Origin: Salinibacterium sp.
Lineage (GTDB): Bacteria > Actinomycetota > Actinomycetes > Actinomycetales > Microbacteriaceae
Direction of reading: 5' to 3'
Assembly (NCBI GenBank): GCA_019638845.1
Contig: JAHBSZ010000005.1
Location: forward strand, 1 to 64,000
Length of the DNA stretch: 64,000 bases
Positions 17,627-24,698 of this stretch are shown here, piece after piece. The position numbers and the translations under genes were made by a program. Every line of letters starts with the position of its first letter. Position 1 is the stretch's first letter. Under the pieces are notes generated by a model that saw nothing but the letters and a program-made list of their open reading frames with translations, was not told the DNA's origin and searched no databases.

Positions 17627-17741
17627 GGCACGCTCACCCCCATCGCCTCGGCACGCTCACCCCCGCCGCCACGGCACGCTCACCCCCGCCGCCACGGCAC
17701 GCCCACCCCCATCGACTCGGCACGCTCACCCCCATCGACTC
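17627..17741. repeat. 23-bp tandem repeat, five units
   Basis: Five consecutive 23-bp units of the form GGCACGCTCACCCCC followed by ATCGCCTC, GCCGCCAC (twice) or ATCGACTC (twice), with one C/T change in unit four. A degenerate relative precedes it (about 17583-17626). Within the unit the conserved core is 15 bp and the last 8 bp vary in blocks. The repeat is intergenic, 23 is not a multiple of 3, and the last unit overlaps the conserved element at 17732-17793. Confidence 0.9.
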
Positions 17742-17793
17742 GGGGCAAAAGCGCGCCCCGCTCGTCGAGAAGGGCCACATGACCCGAATGAAC
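17732..17793 (-). repeat. Conserved intergenic element, copy 1
   Basis: Read on the minus strand it has TCATTCGGG(t)CATGTG(g)CCCTT, a 14-bp imperfect palindrome GGGYCAYRTGRCCC, about 21 nt of unconserved GC-rich DNA, then TTTTGCCCCGAGTCGATGG. Both blocks and their spacing match copy 2 at 28051-28111. The tail of the element continues into the 23-bp tandem repeat. Function unknown. Confidence 0.65.
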
Positions 17794-17808
17794 GCACGGC
17801 GAGCGCGC

Positions 17809-17814
17809 TAGTCT
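17809..17814 (+). promoter_or_regulatory. -10 element (TAGTCT), leaderless lipoprotein gene
   Basis: TAGTCT ends 7 nt before the ATG at 17822, and there is no ribosome binding site. Confidence 0.5.
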
Positions 17815-17821
17815 CCTTCAC

Positions 17822-18568
17822 ATGAGGCCCATTCACGTCGCCATCGTCGCATCCGTGCTCGCCCTAGCCGGGTGCGGGGTAATGCCCGTCCCGACCGGCT
17901 CAGGCACGCCAACGACATCGCCTTCCCCCAGCGCAAGCGTGGCCACTCCCAGCGCGAGTCCGACCGCGACCTCGGCCGCATCCGACGTACTCTTCACGAT
18001 CTCGGCGACACTCACCTCCCCGGTGGGCGCCATTGCACACATCGAGCAGGTAGTCCACGCCCCGACCTCTGAACTCAGCGACGTCGCCAGCGTGACAGCG
18101 CAACTCGACGAAGAATGCGACGGCTGGCGCGCTCGGTTCGGCCAGCCCGACTACGTGGTCAGCATCATCACCACCACCGACCTGTCCACTGGCGGCAAGA
18201 AGTGGTCACCCGCCGGGCAGGTTGTCGTCTCGATGGCGGGGACGGCGGTATATCAGGGCGACTTCACCCCGTTCCAGTCGTACTGCACGAGTGTCCAGGC
18301 TCTCATCCCCGCAACTATCCGCGGGGTCACGCCGGTTCCGGCTGGCGGATCCCCCGACTCGGCAGAAGGCTGGGGCACGATCACCTACGGATTCGGCATT
18401 GCCACGGAGCCGGGCACCGACGCGACCGATCCGCAATACACGCAATTGAGCGACTGCGCGATTACGGTCACCGCGTTGGGGAAACAGCTCAGTGCGATCG
18501 CCGCGAAGTGGACGAGCAGCAACATTTCCCATCCGGGGTCGTGTGAAGTGAACCACCCCGGGGTCTAG
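17822..18568 (+). CDS. Lipoprotein of unknown function
   Basis: A 248-aa exported lipoprotein: signal peptide with lipobox LAGC (Cys18), then a Ser/Thr/Pro-rich linker to about residue 55 (SGTPTTSPSPSASVATPSAS) typical of actinobacterial surface lipoproteins, then a roughly 190-residue globular domain with four Cys residues (ECDGW, SYCTS, SDCAI, GSCEV) that could form two disulfides. I do not recognise the domain. The start is set by a -10 hexamer 7 nt upstream. Confidence 0.82.
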   Translation: MRPIHVAIVASVLALAGCGVMPVPTGSGTPTTSPSPSASVATPSASPTATSAASDVLFTISATLTSPVGAIAHIEQVVHAPTSELSDVASVTAQLDEECDGWRARFGQPDYVVSIITTTDLSTGGKKWSPAGQVVVSMAGTAVYQGDFTPFQSYCTSVQALIPATIRGVTPVPAGGSPDSAEGWGTITYGFGIATEPGTDATDPQYTQLSDCAITVTALGKQLSAIAAKWTSSNISHPGSCEVNHPGV

Positions 18569-18600
18569 GGCGGGCCTGCGCCGTTCCCACGAGCCATTCG

Positions 18601-18659
18601 GGAGGACGACGCGCCGCGCGAAGCGGGTCGTGCGGCCTCGGCGCGGAGTGTCGTCCTCC
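18601..18659. terminator. Long GC-rich hairpin between convergent genes
   Basis: Outer arms GGAGGACGAC (18601-18610) and GTCGTCCTCC (18650-18659) are perfectly complementary, and inner arms GCGCCG (18611-18616) and CGGCGC (18639-18644) extend the stem with a small asymmetric bulge. It sits in the 175-bp gap between the convergent lipoprotein and folD genes and lacks a T-tract. Bidirectional transcription stop or RNA-protecting structure are both possible. Confidence 0.5.
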
Positions 18660-18743
18660 GGAACGGAAGGGCCGGGGGACGGCAGGGCGGCAGCCCGGGA
18701 CGGAACGACCGCGGCGAACGGAACGCCCGGACGCGGCCGGACG

Positions 18744-19619
18744 CTAGAGCCGCTCGGCGGCGTCCACGACGTTCTTGAGGAGCATCGCGCGCGTCATGGG
18801 CCCGACTCCACCCGGTACGGGCGACAGGAACCCGGCGATGTCCGCGACACCCGGATCGACGTCCCCCACGAGTCGCGCCTTGCCGGTCTCCGGGTTGACG
18901 ACGCGAGTGATCCCGACGTCGAGCACTGCGGCGCCCGGCTTGACCCAATCGGGCTGGATAAGCCCGGGCACCCCGACCGCCGCGACCAGTATGTCGGCGC
19001 GACGAACGTAGCTCTCGAGATCGTGGGTGCGCGAGTGCGTGAGCGTGACGGTGGCGTCGAGTCCCTTACGGGTCAGGAGCAGCCCGAGCGGCCTGCCGAC
19101 GGTCAACCCTCGTCCGACGACCACCACGTGGCGACCGGAGATCGGCACGTCGTAGCGCTGAAGCATCTCGACGATTCCGGCCGGTGTACAGGGCAGGGGT
19201 GAGTTGATCTCTCCGCCGACGCCGAGCACGAGACGCCCGAGGTTTGTCGGGTGCAGTCCGTCGGCGTCCTTGTCCGGGTCCATGAGTTCGAGCATCGCGT
19301 TCTCGTCGAGCCCCGCCGGTAGCGGAAGCTGCACGATGTAGCCGGTGACCGCCGGATTGGCGTTCAGATCGGCGATCGCGGCGCGCACATCGTCGCCGGA
19401 TGCCGCGGCCGGAAGATCCACGCGAATCGACTCGATACCGACCTCAGCGCAGTCCCGATGTTTTCCGGCGACGTACGAGATCGAGCCGGGGTCTTCACCG
19501 ACGAGGAGCGTGCCGAGTCCCGGCACGACCCCGCGCGCCTTGAGGGCAGCAATGCGTTGCGCGAGCTCGCCCTTGACTGCGGTCGCCGTGGCAACCCCGT
19601 CGAGTCGTACTGCTGTCAT
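18744..19619 (-). CDS. folD: Bifunctional methylene-THF dehydrogenase / methenyl-THF cyclohydrolase
   Basis: A 291-aa cytoplasmic enzyme interconverting 5,10-methylene-THF and 10-formyl-THF. Signatures are [15 protein letters not shown] (catalytic Lys), [26 protein letters not shown] and [14 protein letters not shown] (NADP loop). ATG 19619 is 11 bp after the glyA stop; a start at 19640 would overlap glyA. It is the second gene of glyA-folD, so it falls under the ZTP riboswitch. Confidence 0.96.
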   Translation of the reverse strand: MTAVRLDGVATATAVKGELAQRIAALKARGVVPGLGTLLVGEDPGSISYVAGKHRDCAEVGIESIRVDLPAAASGDDVRAAIADLNANPAVTGYIVQLPLPAGLDENAMLELMDPDKDADGLHPTNLGRLVLGVGGEINSPLPCTPAGIVEMLQRYDVPISGRHVVVVGRGLTVGRPLGLLLTRKGLDATVTLTHSRTHDLESYVRRADILVAAVGVPGLIQPDWVKPGAAVLDVGITRVVNPETGKARLVGDVDPGVADIAGFLSPVPGGVGPMTRAMLLKNVVDAAERL

Positions 19620-19630
19620 GGTGTCTGCGC

Positions 19631-20917
19631 TCAGTTCCACGACCCCGGCGACGTGAGGCCCGGGTAGAGCGGGTAGCCGTCGGTCAGCTGGAGTACCCGG
19701 GTGCGGAGCGCCGCGACATCCGGGGTCGGCATGAGGGCGCTCGCGATGATGTCGGCGACCTCGGTGAACTCGGCGTCGCCGAAACCGCGCGTAGCGAGGG
19801 CGGGCGTACCGATGCGCACACCGGAGGGCGTCATCGGCGGGCGTGGGTCGAACGGCACGGCGTTGCGGTTCACGGTGATTCCCACGGAGTGCAGGATGTC
19901 TTCAGCGTCCTGGCCGTGAATTGCCGCGTTCCGAAGGTCGACGAGTACGAGGTGCACATCGGTGCCACCGGTCAACACATCGACGCCAGCGGCGACGGCG
20001 TCAGCAGCCGTGAGGCGCTCGGCAAGGATCTGGGCGCCGCGGATCGTGCGCTCCTGGCGATCCTTGAACTCGGGCTCGGCGGCGAGCTTGAAAGCGGTCG
20101 CCTTCGCCGCGATGACGTGCATGAGCGGCCCGCCCTGCTGGCCGGGGAACACGTTCGAGTTGATCTTCTTCTGCAGCTCAAGATCGTTGGTGAGAATGAA
20201 GCCCGAGCGCGGCCCGCCGATGGTCTTGTGCACGGTCGACGAAGTGACGTGCGCATGCGGCACGGGCGACGGATGCAGTCCTGCTGCGACGAGACCGGCG
20301 AAGTGCGCCATGTCCACCCACAGGGTCGCGCCCACTTCGTCAGCAATCGCGCGGAACGCCGCGAAGTCGAGCTGGCGCGGGTAGGCGGACCAGCCGGCGA
20401 TAAGCACCTGCGGTCGAACCTCGAGCGCCTTCTCGCGCACGACGTCCATGTCGACGAGGAACGTATCAGGGTCAACTCCGTAGGCGTGAGCCTCGTAGAG
20501 CTTGCCGGAGAAGTTGAGCTTCATGCCGTGCGTGAGGTGACCGCCGTGCGCGAGCTCGAGGCCGAGGATCCGGTCGCCCGGCGATGCGATAGCCGCGAGA
20601 ACTGCAGCGTTGGCGGAGGCACCGGAGTGCGGCTGCACATTCGCGTAGGCCGAGCCGAACAGGCTCTTCGCGCGGGAGATCGCGAGCGATTCGGCGATGT
20701 CGACGAACTCGCACCCGCCGTAGTACCGGCGGCCGGGGTATCCCTCGGCGTACTTGTTCGTGAGCACGGAGCCCTGGGACTCGAGGACTGCGCGTGGAAC
20801 GAAGTTCTCGCTGGCGATCATCTCGAGGGTGCCGCGCTGGCGGCCGAGTTCCTGCTCGAGAACCGCTGCGATCTCGGGGTCGACCTCAGACAGGGGGGAA
20901 TTGAACGTGGAAGACAC
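19631..20917 (-). CDS. glyA: Serine hydroxymethyltransferase
   Basis: A 428-aa PLP enzyme converting serine and THF to glycine and 5,10-methylene-THF. Signatures: [52 protein letters not shown] and the PLP-lysine motif [16 protein letters not shown] near residue 228. The GTG at 20917 is preceded by GAGGAG. A ZTP riboswitch occupies its leader, so expression should rise when 10-formyl-THF is short and Z nucleotides accumulate. The downstream folD completes a one-carbon operon. Confidence 0.97.
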   Translation of the reverse strand: MSSTFNSPLSEVDPEIAAVLEQELGRQRGTLEMIASENFVPRAVLESQGSVLTNKYAEGYPGRRYYGGCEFVDIAESLAISRAKSLFGSAYANVQPHSGASANAAVLAAIASPGDRILGLELAHGGHLTHGMKLNFSGKLYEAHAYGVDPDTFLVDMDVVREKALEVRPQVLIAGWSAYPRQLDFAAFRAIADEVGATLWVDMAHFAGLVAAGLHPSPVPHAHVTSSTVHKTIGGPRSGFILTNDLELQKKINSNVFPGQQGGPLMHVIAAKATAFKLAAEPEFKDRQERTIRGAQILAERLTAADAVAAGVDVLTGGTDVHLVLVDLRNAAIHGQDAEDILHSVGITVNRNAVPFDPRPPMTPSGVRIGTPALATRGFGDAEFTEVADIIASALMPTPDVAALRTRVLQLTDGYPLYPGLTSPGSWN

Positions 20918-20939
20918 TGGCGCTCCTCATAACACTCGA

Positions 20940-20961
20940 CGGATAAAGATAACGGTATCCG
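20940..20961 (-). other. Stem-loop between the ZTP aptamer and glyA
   Basis: CGGATA and TATCCG are separated by 10 nt, immediately 3' of the aptamer and about 22 nt before the glyA start. It could belong to the expression platform, but how it alternates with the aptamer is not evident. Confidence 0.35.
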
Positions 20962-20963
20962 GT

Positions 20964-21040
20964 GGGCCCAGGCGTACGGCCCAATCGTGTATGCGGTCGC
21001 TCCCCGATGGTTGCCCATCTCAACGCCAGTTGCGACCTGA
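20964..21040 (-). ncRNA. ZTP (pfl) riboswitch controlling glyA-folD
   Basis: Read on the minus strand, the leader shows the ZTP aptamer layout: P1 strand GGTCGC followed by AACTGGCG, a small hairpin ATGG-GCAA-CCAT, CGGGGA and the returning P1 strand GCGACC, a variable linker, then the invariant pseudoknot/P3 segment ending CGCCTGGGC. ZTP riboswitches sense ZMP/ZTP (AICAR nucleotides), the alarm for 10-formyl-THF shortage, and glyA/folD are classical targets. It ends about 46 nt before the glyA GTG. Confidence 0.9.
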
Positions 21041-21083
21041 TCAGTGTACCTGTCCGGTGGACTCTGGCAGAATGGCAACACAA

Positions 21084-21104
21084 TTAGTTAGGACTCCTGA
21101 CAAA
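21084..21104. promoter_or_regulatory. Candidate ROK-type operator upstream of the hexosaminidase gene
   Basis: Palindrome with arms TTAGTTAGGA and TCCTGACAAA around a central C (8 of 10 positions symmetric), ending 8 nt before the ATG at 21113. It resembles the palindrome at the ROK regulator gene (34142-34165) in its TTAGTT..A core, so the same GlcNAc-responsive ROK protein may bind both. Confidence 0.5.
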
Positions 21105-21112
21105 AGGTAGCC

Positions 21113-22537
21113 ATGGCCTCCGTGATCCCCGCCCCCGTCCTCCACCTCGAGGGCGACGGCAGCTTCGACCTCACCAGCACGTCGACCGTGGGGGGCGAGC
21201 CCGCGGTGGCTGCCTACCTCTCCGATGTGCTCGGGCTTGAGCTCGGCAATGCACACCCCGCGATCGAGCTGGTCATCGGAGTCGCGCCGAGCCCGGGGGG
21301 CTACACGCTCGACGTGTCGGCAACGGGCATCCGGATCGAAGCGGATACCCCGGCAGCACTCTTCGCGGGCGCACAAACCCTGCGCCAACTCCTGCCGCCG
21401 GACCAGTTCGTCGGCGTGACGACAGCGACCGTACCCGCCACCCACATCGAGGACTACCCGCGCTTCGCCTACCGCGGCGCCATGCTCGATGTGGCGCGAC
21501 ACTTCTTCACTGTCGAACAGGTCAAGCGCTACATCGACGACATCGCGCTGCTCAAACTCAACCACCTGCACCTGCACCTCACGGATGACCAGGGCTGGCG
21601 CCTCGCCATCGAATCGTGGCCAGGACTCACCGGCATCGGCGCGAGCACGCAGGTGAACGGCGGCGGCGGGGGCTTCTACACCCAACAGGACTATGCCGAC
21701 CTCGTCACGTATGCGGCGTCACGCTTCATCACGATCGTGCCCGAGATCGACATGCCCGGGCACACCAACGCGGCGATCAGCGCGTACCCGGAACTCGGCG
21801 ACGGTGCGGTCGAGCCGTATGAAGGCATCGAGGTCGGATTCAGCTCATTCGCAATCCGAAGCGAACACACCTACGAGTTCATCGACGACGTCGTTCGGGA
21901 GGTCGCCGCCCTGACGCCCGGGCCGTACCTGCACTTGGGTGGCGATGAGTCGCTCGCGACGACTGACGAAGACTTCAGGTACTTCATCGGGCGCGCCACG
22001 GCTATCGCAGCGAAGCACGGAAAGACCCTCATCGGCTGGCACGAGATGGGGCGCAGCGATGCGCTGCCGACCGGGACGATCGGTCAGTACTGGAGCTTTA
22101 CCACTCCGCAGGAGGGGGCTGCCGAACACACCCTTTCGTTCGTTCGGCAGGGCGGCCGCGTCATCATGTCGCCCGCGGATGTCGCCTACCTTGACATCAA
22201 GTACGACACCCAGTCACCGCTCGGCCTCGTCTGGGCGGAAGGACCGACGAGTACGCGCTCGTCCTATGGCTGGGATCCGGCAGCCATCGTGCCGGGCCTC
22301 GGCGAGGCGCAGCTCCTCGGCGTCGAGGCCCCGCTCTGGACCGAGACCATCGTCACGATGGAAGACGTTGAGTCGATGGCGTTCCCGCGAATCGCTTCCG
22401 TTGCCGAGATCGGGTGGTCGGCCGCCGACCGACCCCGCGACTGGAGCGAGTTCGCTGAGCGCCTCAACGGGTTCGGCGCGCGACTGGATGCGGCGGGCAT
22501 CCGGCACACGCCCGTTCCGCCGAGTGACGCGCCCTAG
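21113..22537 (+). CDS. GH20 beta-N-acetylhexosaminidase (intracellular)
   Basis: A 474-aa family-20 glycosidase that removes terminal beta-GlcNAc from chitooligosaccharides by substrate-assisted catalysis. The N-terminal domain (about 1-115) is the GH20b fold; then YRGAMLDVARHFFTVEQVKRYID, HLHLTDDQGWRL and the catalytic Asp-Glu pair in LHLGGDES (near residue 282). It has no signal peptide or lipobox, so it should act on imported chitobiose or similar, in keeping with the ABC importer, nagA and nagB in the same window. AAAAGG lies 6 nt before the ATG. Divergent from glyA. Confidence 0.95.
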   Translation: MASVIPAPVLHLEGDGSFDLTSTSTVGGEPAVAAYLSDVLGLELGNAHPAIELVIGVAPSPGGYTLDVSATGIRIEADTPAALFAGAQTLRQLLPPDQFVGVTTATVPATHIEDYPRFAYRGAMLDVARHFFTVEQVKRYIDDIALLKLNHLHLHLTDDQGWRLAIESWPGLTGIGASTQVNGGGGGFYTQQDYADLVTYAASRFITIVPEIDMPGHTNAAISAYPELGDGAVEPYEGIEVGFSSFAIRSEHTYEFIDDVVREVAALTPGPYLHLGGDESLATTDEDFRYFIGRATAIAAKHGKTLIGWHEMGRSDALPTGTIGQYWSFTTPQEGAAEHTLSFVRQGGRVIMSPADVAYLDIKYDTQSPLGLVWAEGPTSTRSSYGWDPAAIVPGLGEAQLLGVEAPLWTETIVTMEDVESMAFPRIASVAEIGWSAADRPRDWSEFAERLNGFGARLDAAGIRHTPVPPSDAP

Positions 22538-23739
22538 CGGGACCGAGTGAGTCCGCGGCGCACAACGACGTCGCCGACGACGAACACCACAATTGCCACG
22601 AGCGTGATCACGACATCCGCATAGGGCAAGACGAGGATGCTCGTGTTGTCGAGGAGGATGCCGCCCACGAACGCACCGCCGCCGATCGCGATGTTGAACG
22701 ACGTGGTGAGGTACGCCGACGCGACGTCGCGAATACGCGATGACGCCGTGTGGAGCAGGAGCGTCTGGAGCATCGCAGGGGCTCCGCCGAACGCAATGCT
22801 CCAGATCACCATGGTGCTGATGACGATCACCGGCTGCGACGGGAACAACGCAATCACGAGCACGGCCAACGAGACGATCACGAGTGCCCCGACAAGCCCT
22901 GCGCGCGGAAACCGATCGGCGAAGAAGCCGGCGAGAGCGAGACCGATCGCACCCGCGCCGCCGTAGAGGAAGAGCACCCCCGCGATCGCCGAGGGGTCGA
23001 CGCCGACCGGAGAGATGAGGAAGGGCGCGATGTAGGTGTAGAAGATGTTGTGGCCGAGCATGATGAGGATCACGGTCACGCAGATGAGGACCACACCGGG
23101 GATCGAACGATCACGGCGCAGCGGGAGCGCAATCTCGCCCGTCGCGAGGCTTTCGATGTGCTGGATATGCGGCAGCAGGCGTGCTGCGACAAGCGTGAGG
23201 GCAAGGATGATCACCGCAATCGCCGCGAAAGCGAGACGCCAGCCGACCGCATGGCCGAGGGCAGTGCCGACCGGCACCCCGAGGATGAAGGCGGCAGTGC
23301 CACCTCCCGCCGTGATGGCGACGGCGCGACCAAGTTGGCGCTTCGGAACCAGATAACCGGTGTACCCGCCCACCACGGCCCAGAACAAGCCGTGCGCGAG
23401 ACCGCCGAGCACGCGTGCCATCGCTAGCCACTCGTAGGTTGGTGCGAGCGCCGCAAGCACGTTCGCGATGATGAAGACGAACAAGACGGTAATCACGAGG
23501 TGTTTCCGGGGGAAACGACGCGTGAGTATCGCGAGCGGTGCGGCTGACACCACGACGGTTGCCGCGAACAGGGTAATGAGCAACCCCACTTGGGACTCGC
23601 TCACCTTCAGGTCCCGGGCAATATCCGGGAGCAGACCGGTGGGAAGGAACTCGCTCGTCACCGAAGTGAAGATGAGGGCGGAGAGCACGAAGAGCCCGGT
23701 CCAAGGGAACGGCTTCGCGGAGGTGGTTCCCTGAGTCAT
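22534..23739 (-). CDS. Major facilitator superfamily transporter (DHA1-type)
   Basis: A 401-aa 12-helix permease. SEFLPTGLLPDIARDLKVSESQVGLLITLFAATVVVSAAPLA, RFPRKHLVI and ARVLGGLAHGLFWAVVGGYTGYLVP are typical of the DHA1 drug/sugar-efflux group (AraJ/PbuE-like); the substrate is unknown. The ATG at 23739 follows a TAAGCT -10 by 7 nt, and the longer frame upstream is antisense to purU. It overlaps the hexosaminidase end by 4 nt (convergent) and shares a 30-bp divergent promoter region with purU. Confidence 0.9.
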   Translation of the reverse strand: MTQGTTSAKPFPWTGLFVLSALIFTSVTSEFLPTGLLPDIARDLKVSESQVGLLITLFAATVVVSAAPLAILTRRFPRKHLVITVLFVFIIANVLAALAPTYEWLAMARVLGGLAHGLFWAVVGGYTGYLVPKRQLGRAVAITAGGGTAAFILGVPVGTALGHAVGWRLAFAAIAVIILALTLVAARLLPHIQHIESLATGEIALPLRRDRSIPGVVLICVTVILIMLGHNIFYTYIAPFLISPVGVDPSAIAGVLFLYGGAGAIGLALAGFFADRFPRAGLVGALVIVSLAVLVIALFPSQPVIVISTMVIWSIAFGGAPAMLQTLLLHTASSRIRDVASAYLTTSFNIAIGGGAFVGGILLDNTSILVLPYADVVITLVAIVVFVVGDVVVRRGLTRSR

Positions 23740-23746
23740 CGCCTTC

Positions 23747-23763
23747 AGCTTAAGCCCTACGCT
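23747..23763. promoter_or_regulatory. Back-to-back -10 elements of MFS and purU
   Basis: On the minus strand TAAGCT (23752-23747) is 7 nt before the MFS ATG. On the plus strand TACGCT (23758-23763) is 6 nt before the purU GTG. The start codons are only 30 nt apart, so both messages would be leaderless and their promoters must overlap. Confidence 0.5.
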
Positions 23764-23769
23764 GGAGCG

Positions 23770-24627
23770 GTGACTGATGCTCCCACCCATTGGATCTTGA
23801 CCCTCGTCTGCGAGGACCGACCCGGAATCGTGCACGCCATCAGTGGTGCGATCGTTGAGGCCGAGGGCAACATCACCGAGTCACAGCAGTTCTCCTCGGA
23901 TGACACGGGGCGCTTCTTCATGCGCCTGCAAGTTGAGTCGCAAGCATCCCGTGACGCGTTCGAGGCTGCACTCGCGCCCGTCACCGCCCGCTACGACATG
24001 ACGTGGGAACTCGACGTCGTCGGCCGACCATTGCGAACGCTCGTTCTCGTCTCGAAAGCTGGGCACTGCCTCAACGACCTTCTCTACCGCGAACGGGCCG
24101 GCCAGTTGTCGGTAAAGCTCCCGCTCGTACTCAGCAACCATGCCGATCTCTCCGGGCTCGCGTCGTTCTATGACGTGCCGTTCGAGGCGCACCCGGTGAC
24201 GAGTCCGGGGCAGAAACTCGCGTTCGAGCAGCGGATCCTGGAGGTCGTCGAGGAGCACGATATTGAGGTCGTGGTGCTCGCTCGCTACATGCAGATCCTG
24301 TCGCCGGATCTCTGCGCTGCGCTCAGCGGCCGAGTGATCAACATCCACCACTCGTTCCTGCCCGGCTTCAAGGGTGCCAACCCCTACAGGCAAGCCCATG
24401 CCCGTGGCGTGAAGCTCATCGGCGCCACCGCACACTTCGTCACGAGCGACCTCGACGAGGGTCCGATCATCGAGCAGAACGTCGTGCGCGTCGACCACTC
24501 GCGCAGCTGGCAGGAGCTCGTCGCGATCGGTCAGGACGAGGAGTCACGCACCCTCACCCAGGCCGTCAAATGGTTCGCGGAACGTCGGGTGCTGCTCGAC
24601 GGTGCACGCACGATCATCTTCAAGTAG
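23770..24627 (+). CDS. purU: Formyltetrahydrofolate deformylase
   Basis: A 285-aa enzyme hydrolysing 10-formyl-THF to formate and THF, balancing the one-carbon pool. Residues about 5-85 are the ACT domain (ILTLVCEDRPGIVHAISGAIVEAEGNI). The C-terminal formyltransferase-type catalytic domain has VINIHHSFLPGFKGANPYRQA (catalytic His) and GATAHFVTSDLDEGPIIEQ (catalytic Asp). GTG 23770 is chosen from the -10 spacing and gives the normal family length. It is functionally related to glyA-folD and purH-purN elsewhere in the window. Confidence 0.95.
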   Translation: MTDAPTHWILTLVCEDRPGIVHAISGAIVEAEGNITESQQFSSDDTGRFFMRLQVESQASRDAFEAALAPVTARYDMTWELDVVGRPLRTLVLVSKAGHCLNDLLYRERAGQLSVKLPLVLSNHADLSGLASFYDVPFEAHPVTSPGQKLAFEQRILEVVEEHDIEVVVLARYMQILSPDLCAALSGRVINIHHSFLPGFKGANPYRQAHARGVKLIGATAHFVTSDLDEGPIIEQNVVRVDHSRSWQELVAIGQDEESRTLTQAVKWFAERRVLLDGARTIIFK

Positions 24628-24661
24628 TCCCGGATTTCGCAGCCTCCGTTGCGGGGCTACA
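24625..24661. terminator. Weak stem-loop after purU
   Basis: GTAGtCCC and GGGgCTAC can pair across a 21-nt loop starting at the purU stop codon. There is no T-tract; it may be a weak terminator ahead of the beta-helix gene. Confidence 0.3.
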
Positions 24662-24698
24662 CTGAGCTACCCTCACCCCCCTCAGCTCGGGATCGCCC

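Noticed and set aside
17627-17741. CRISPR-like array
   Set aside because: Units are contiguous 23-mers without unique spacers and there are no cas genes; this is a plain tandem repeat.
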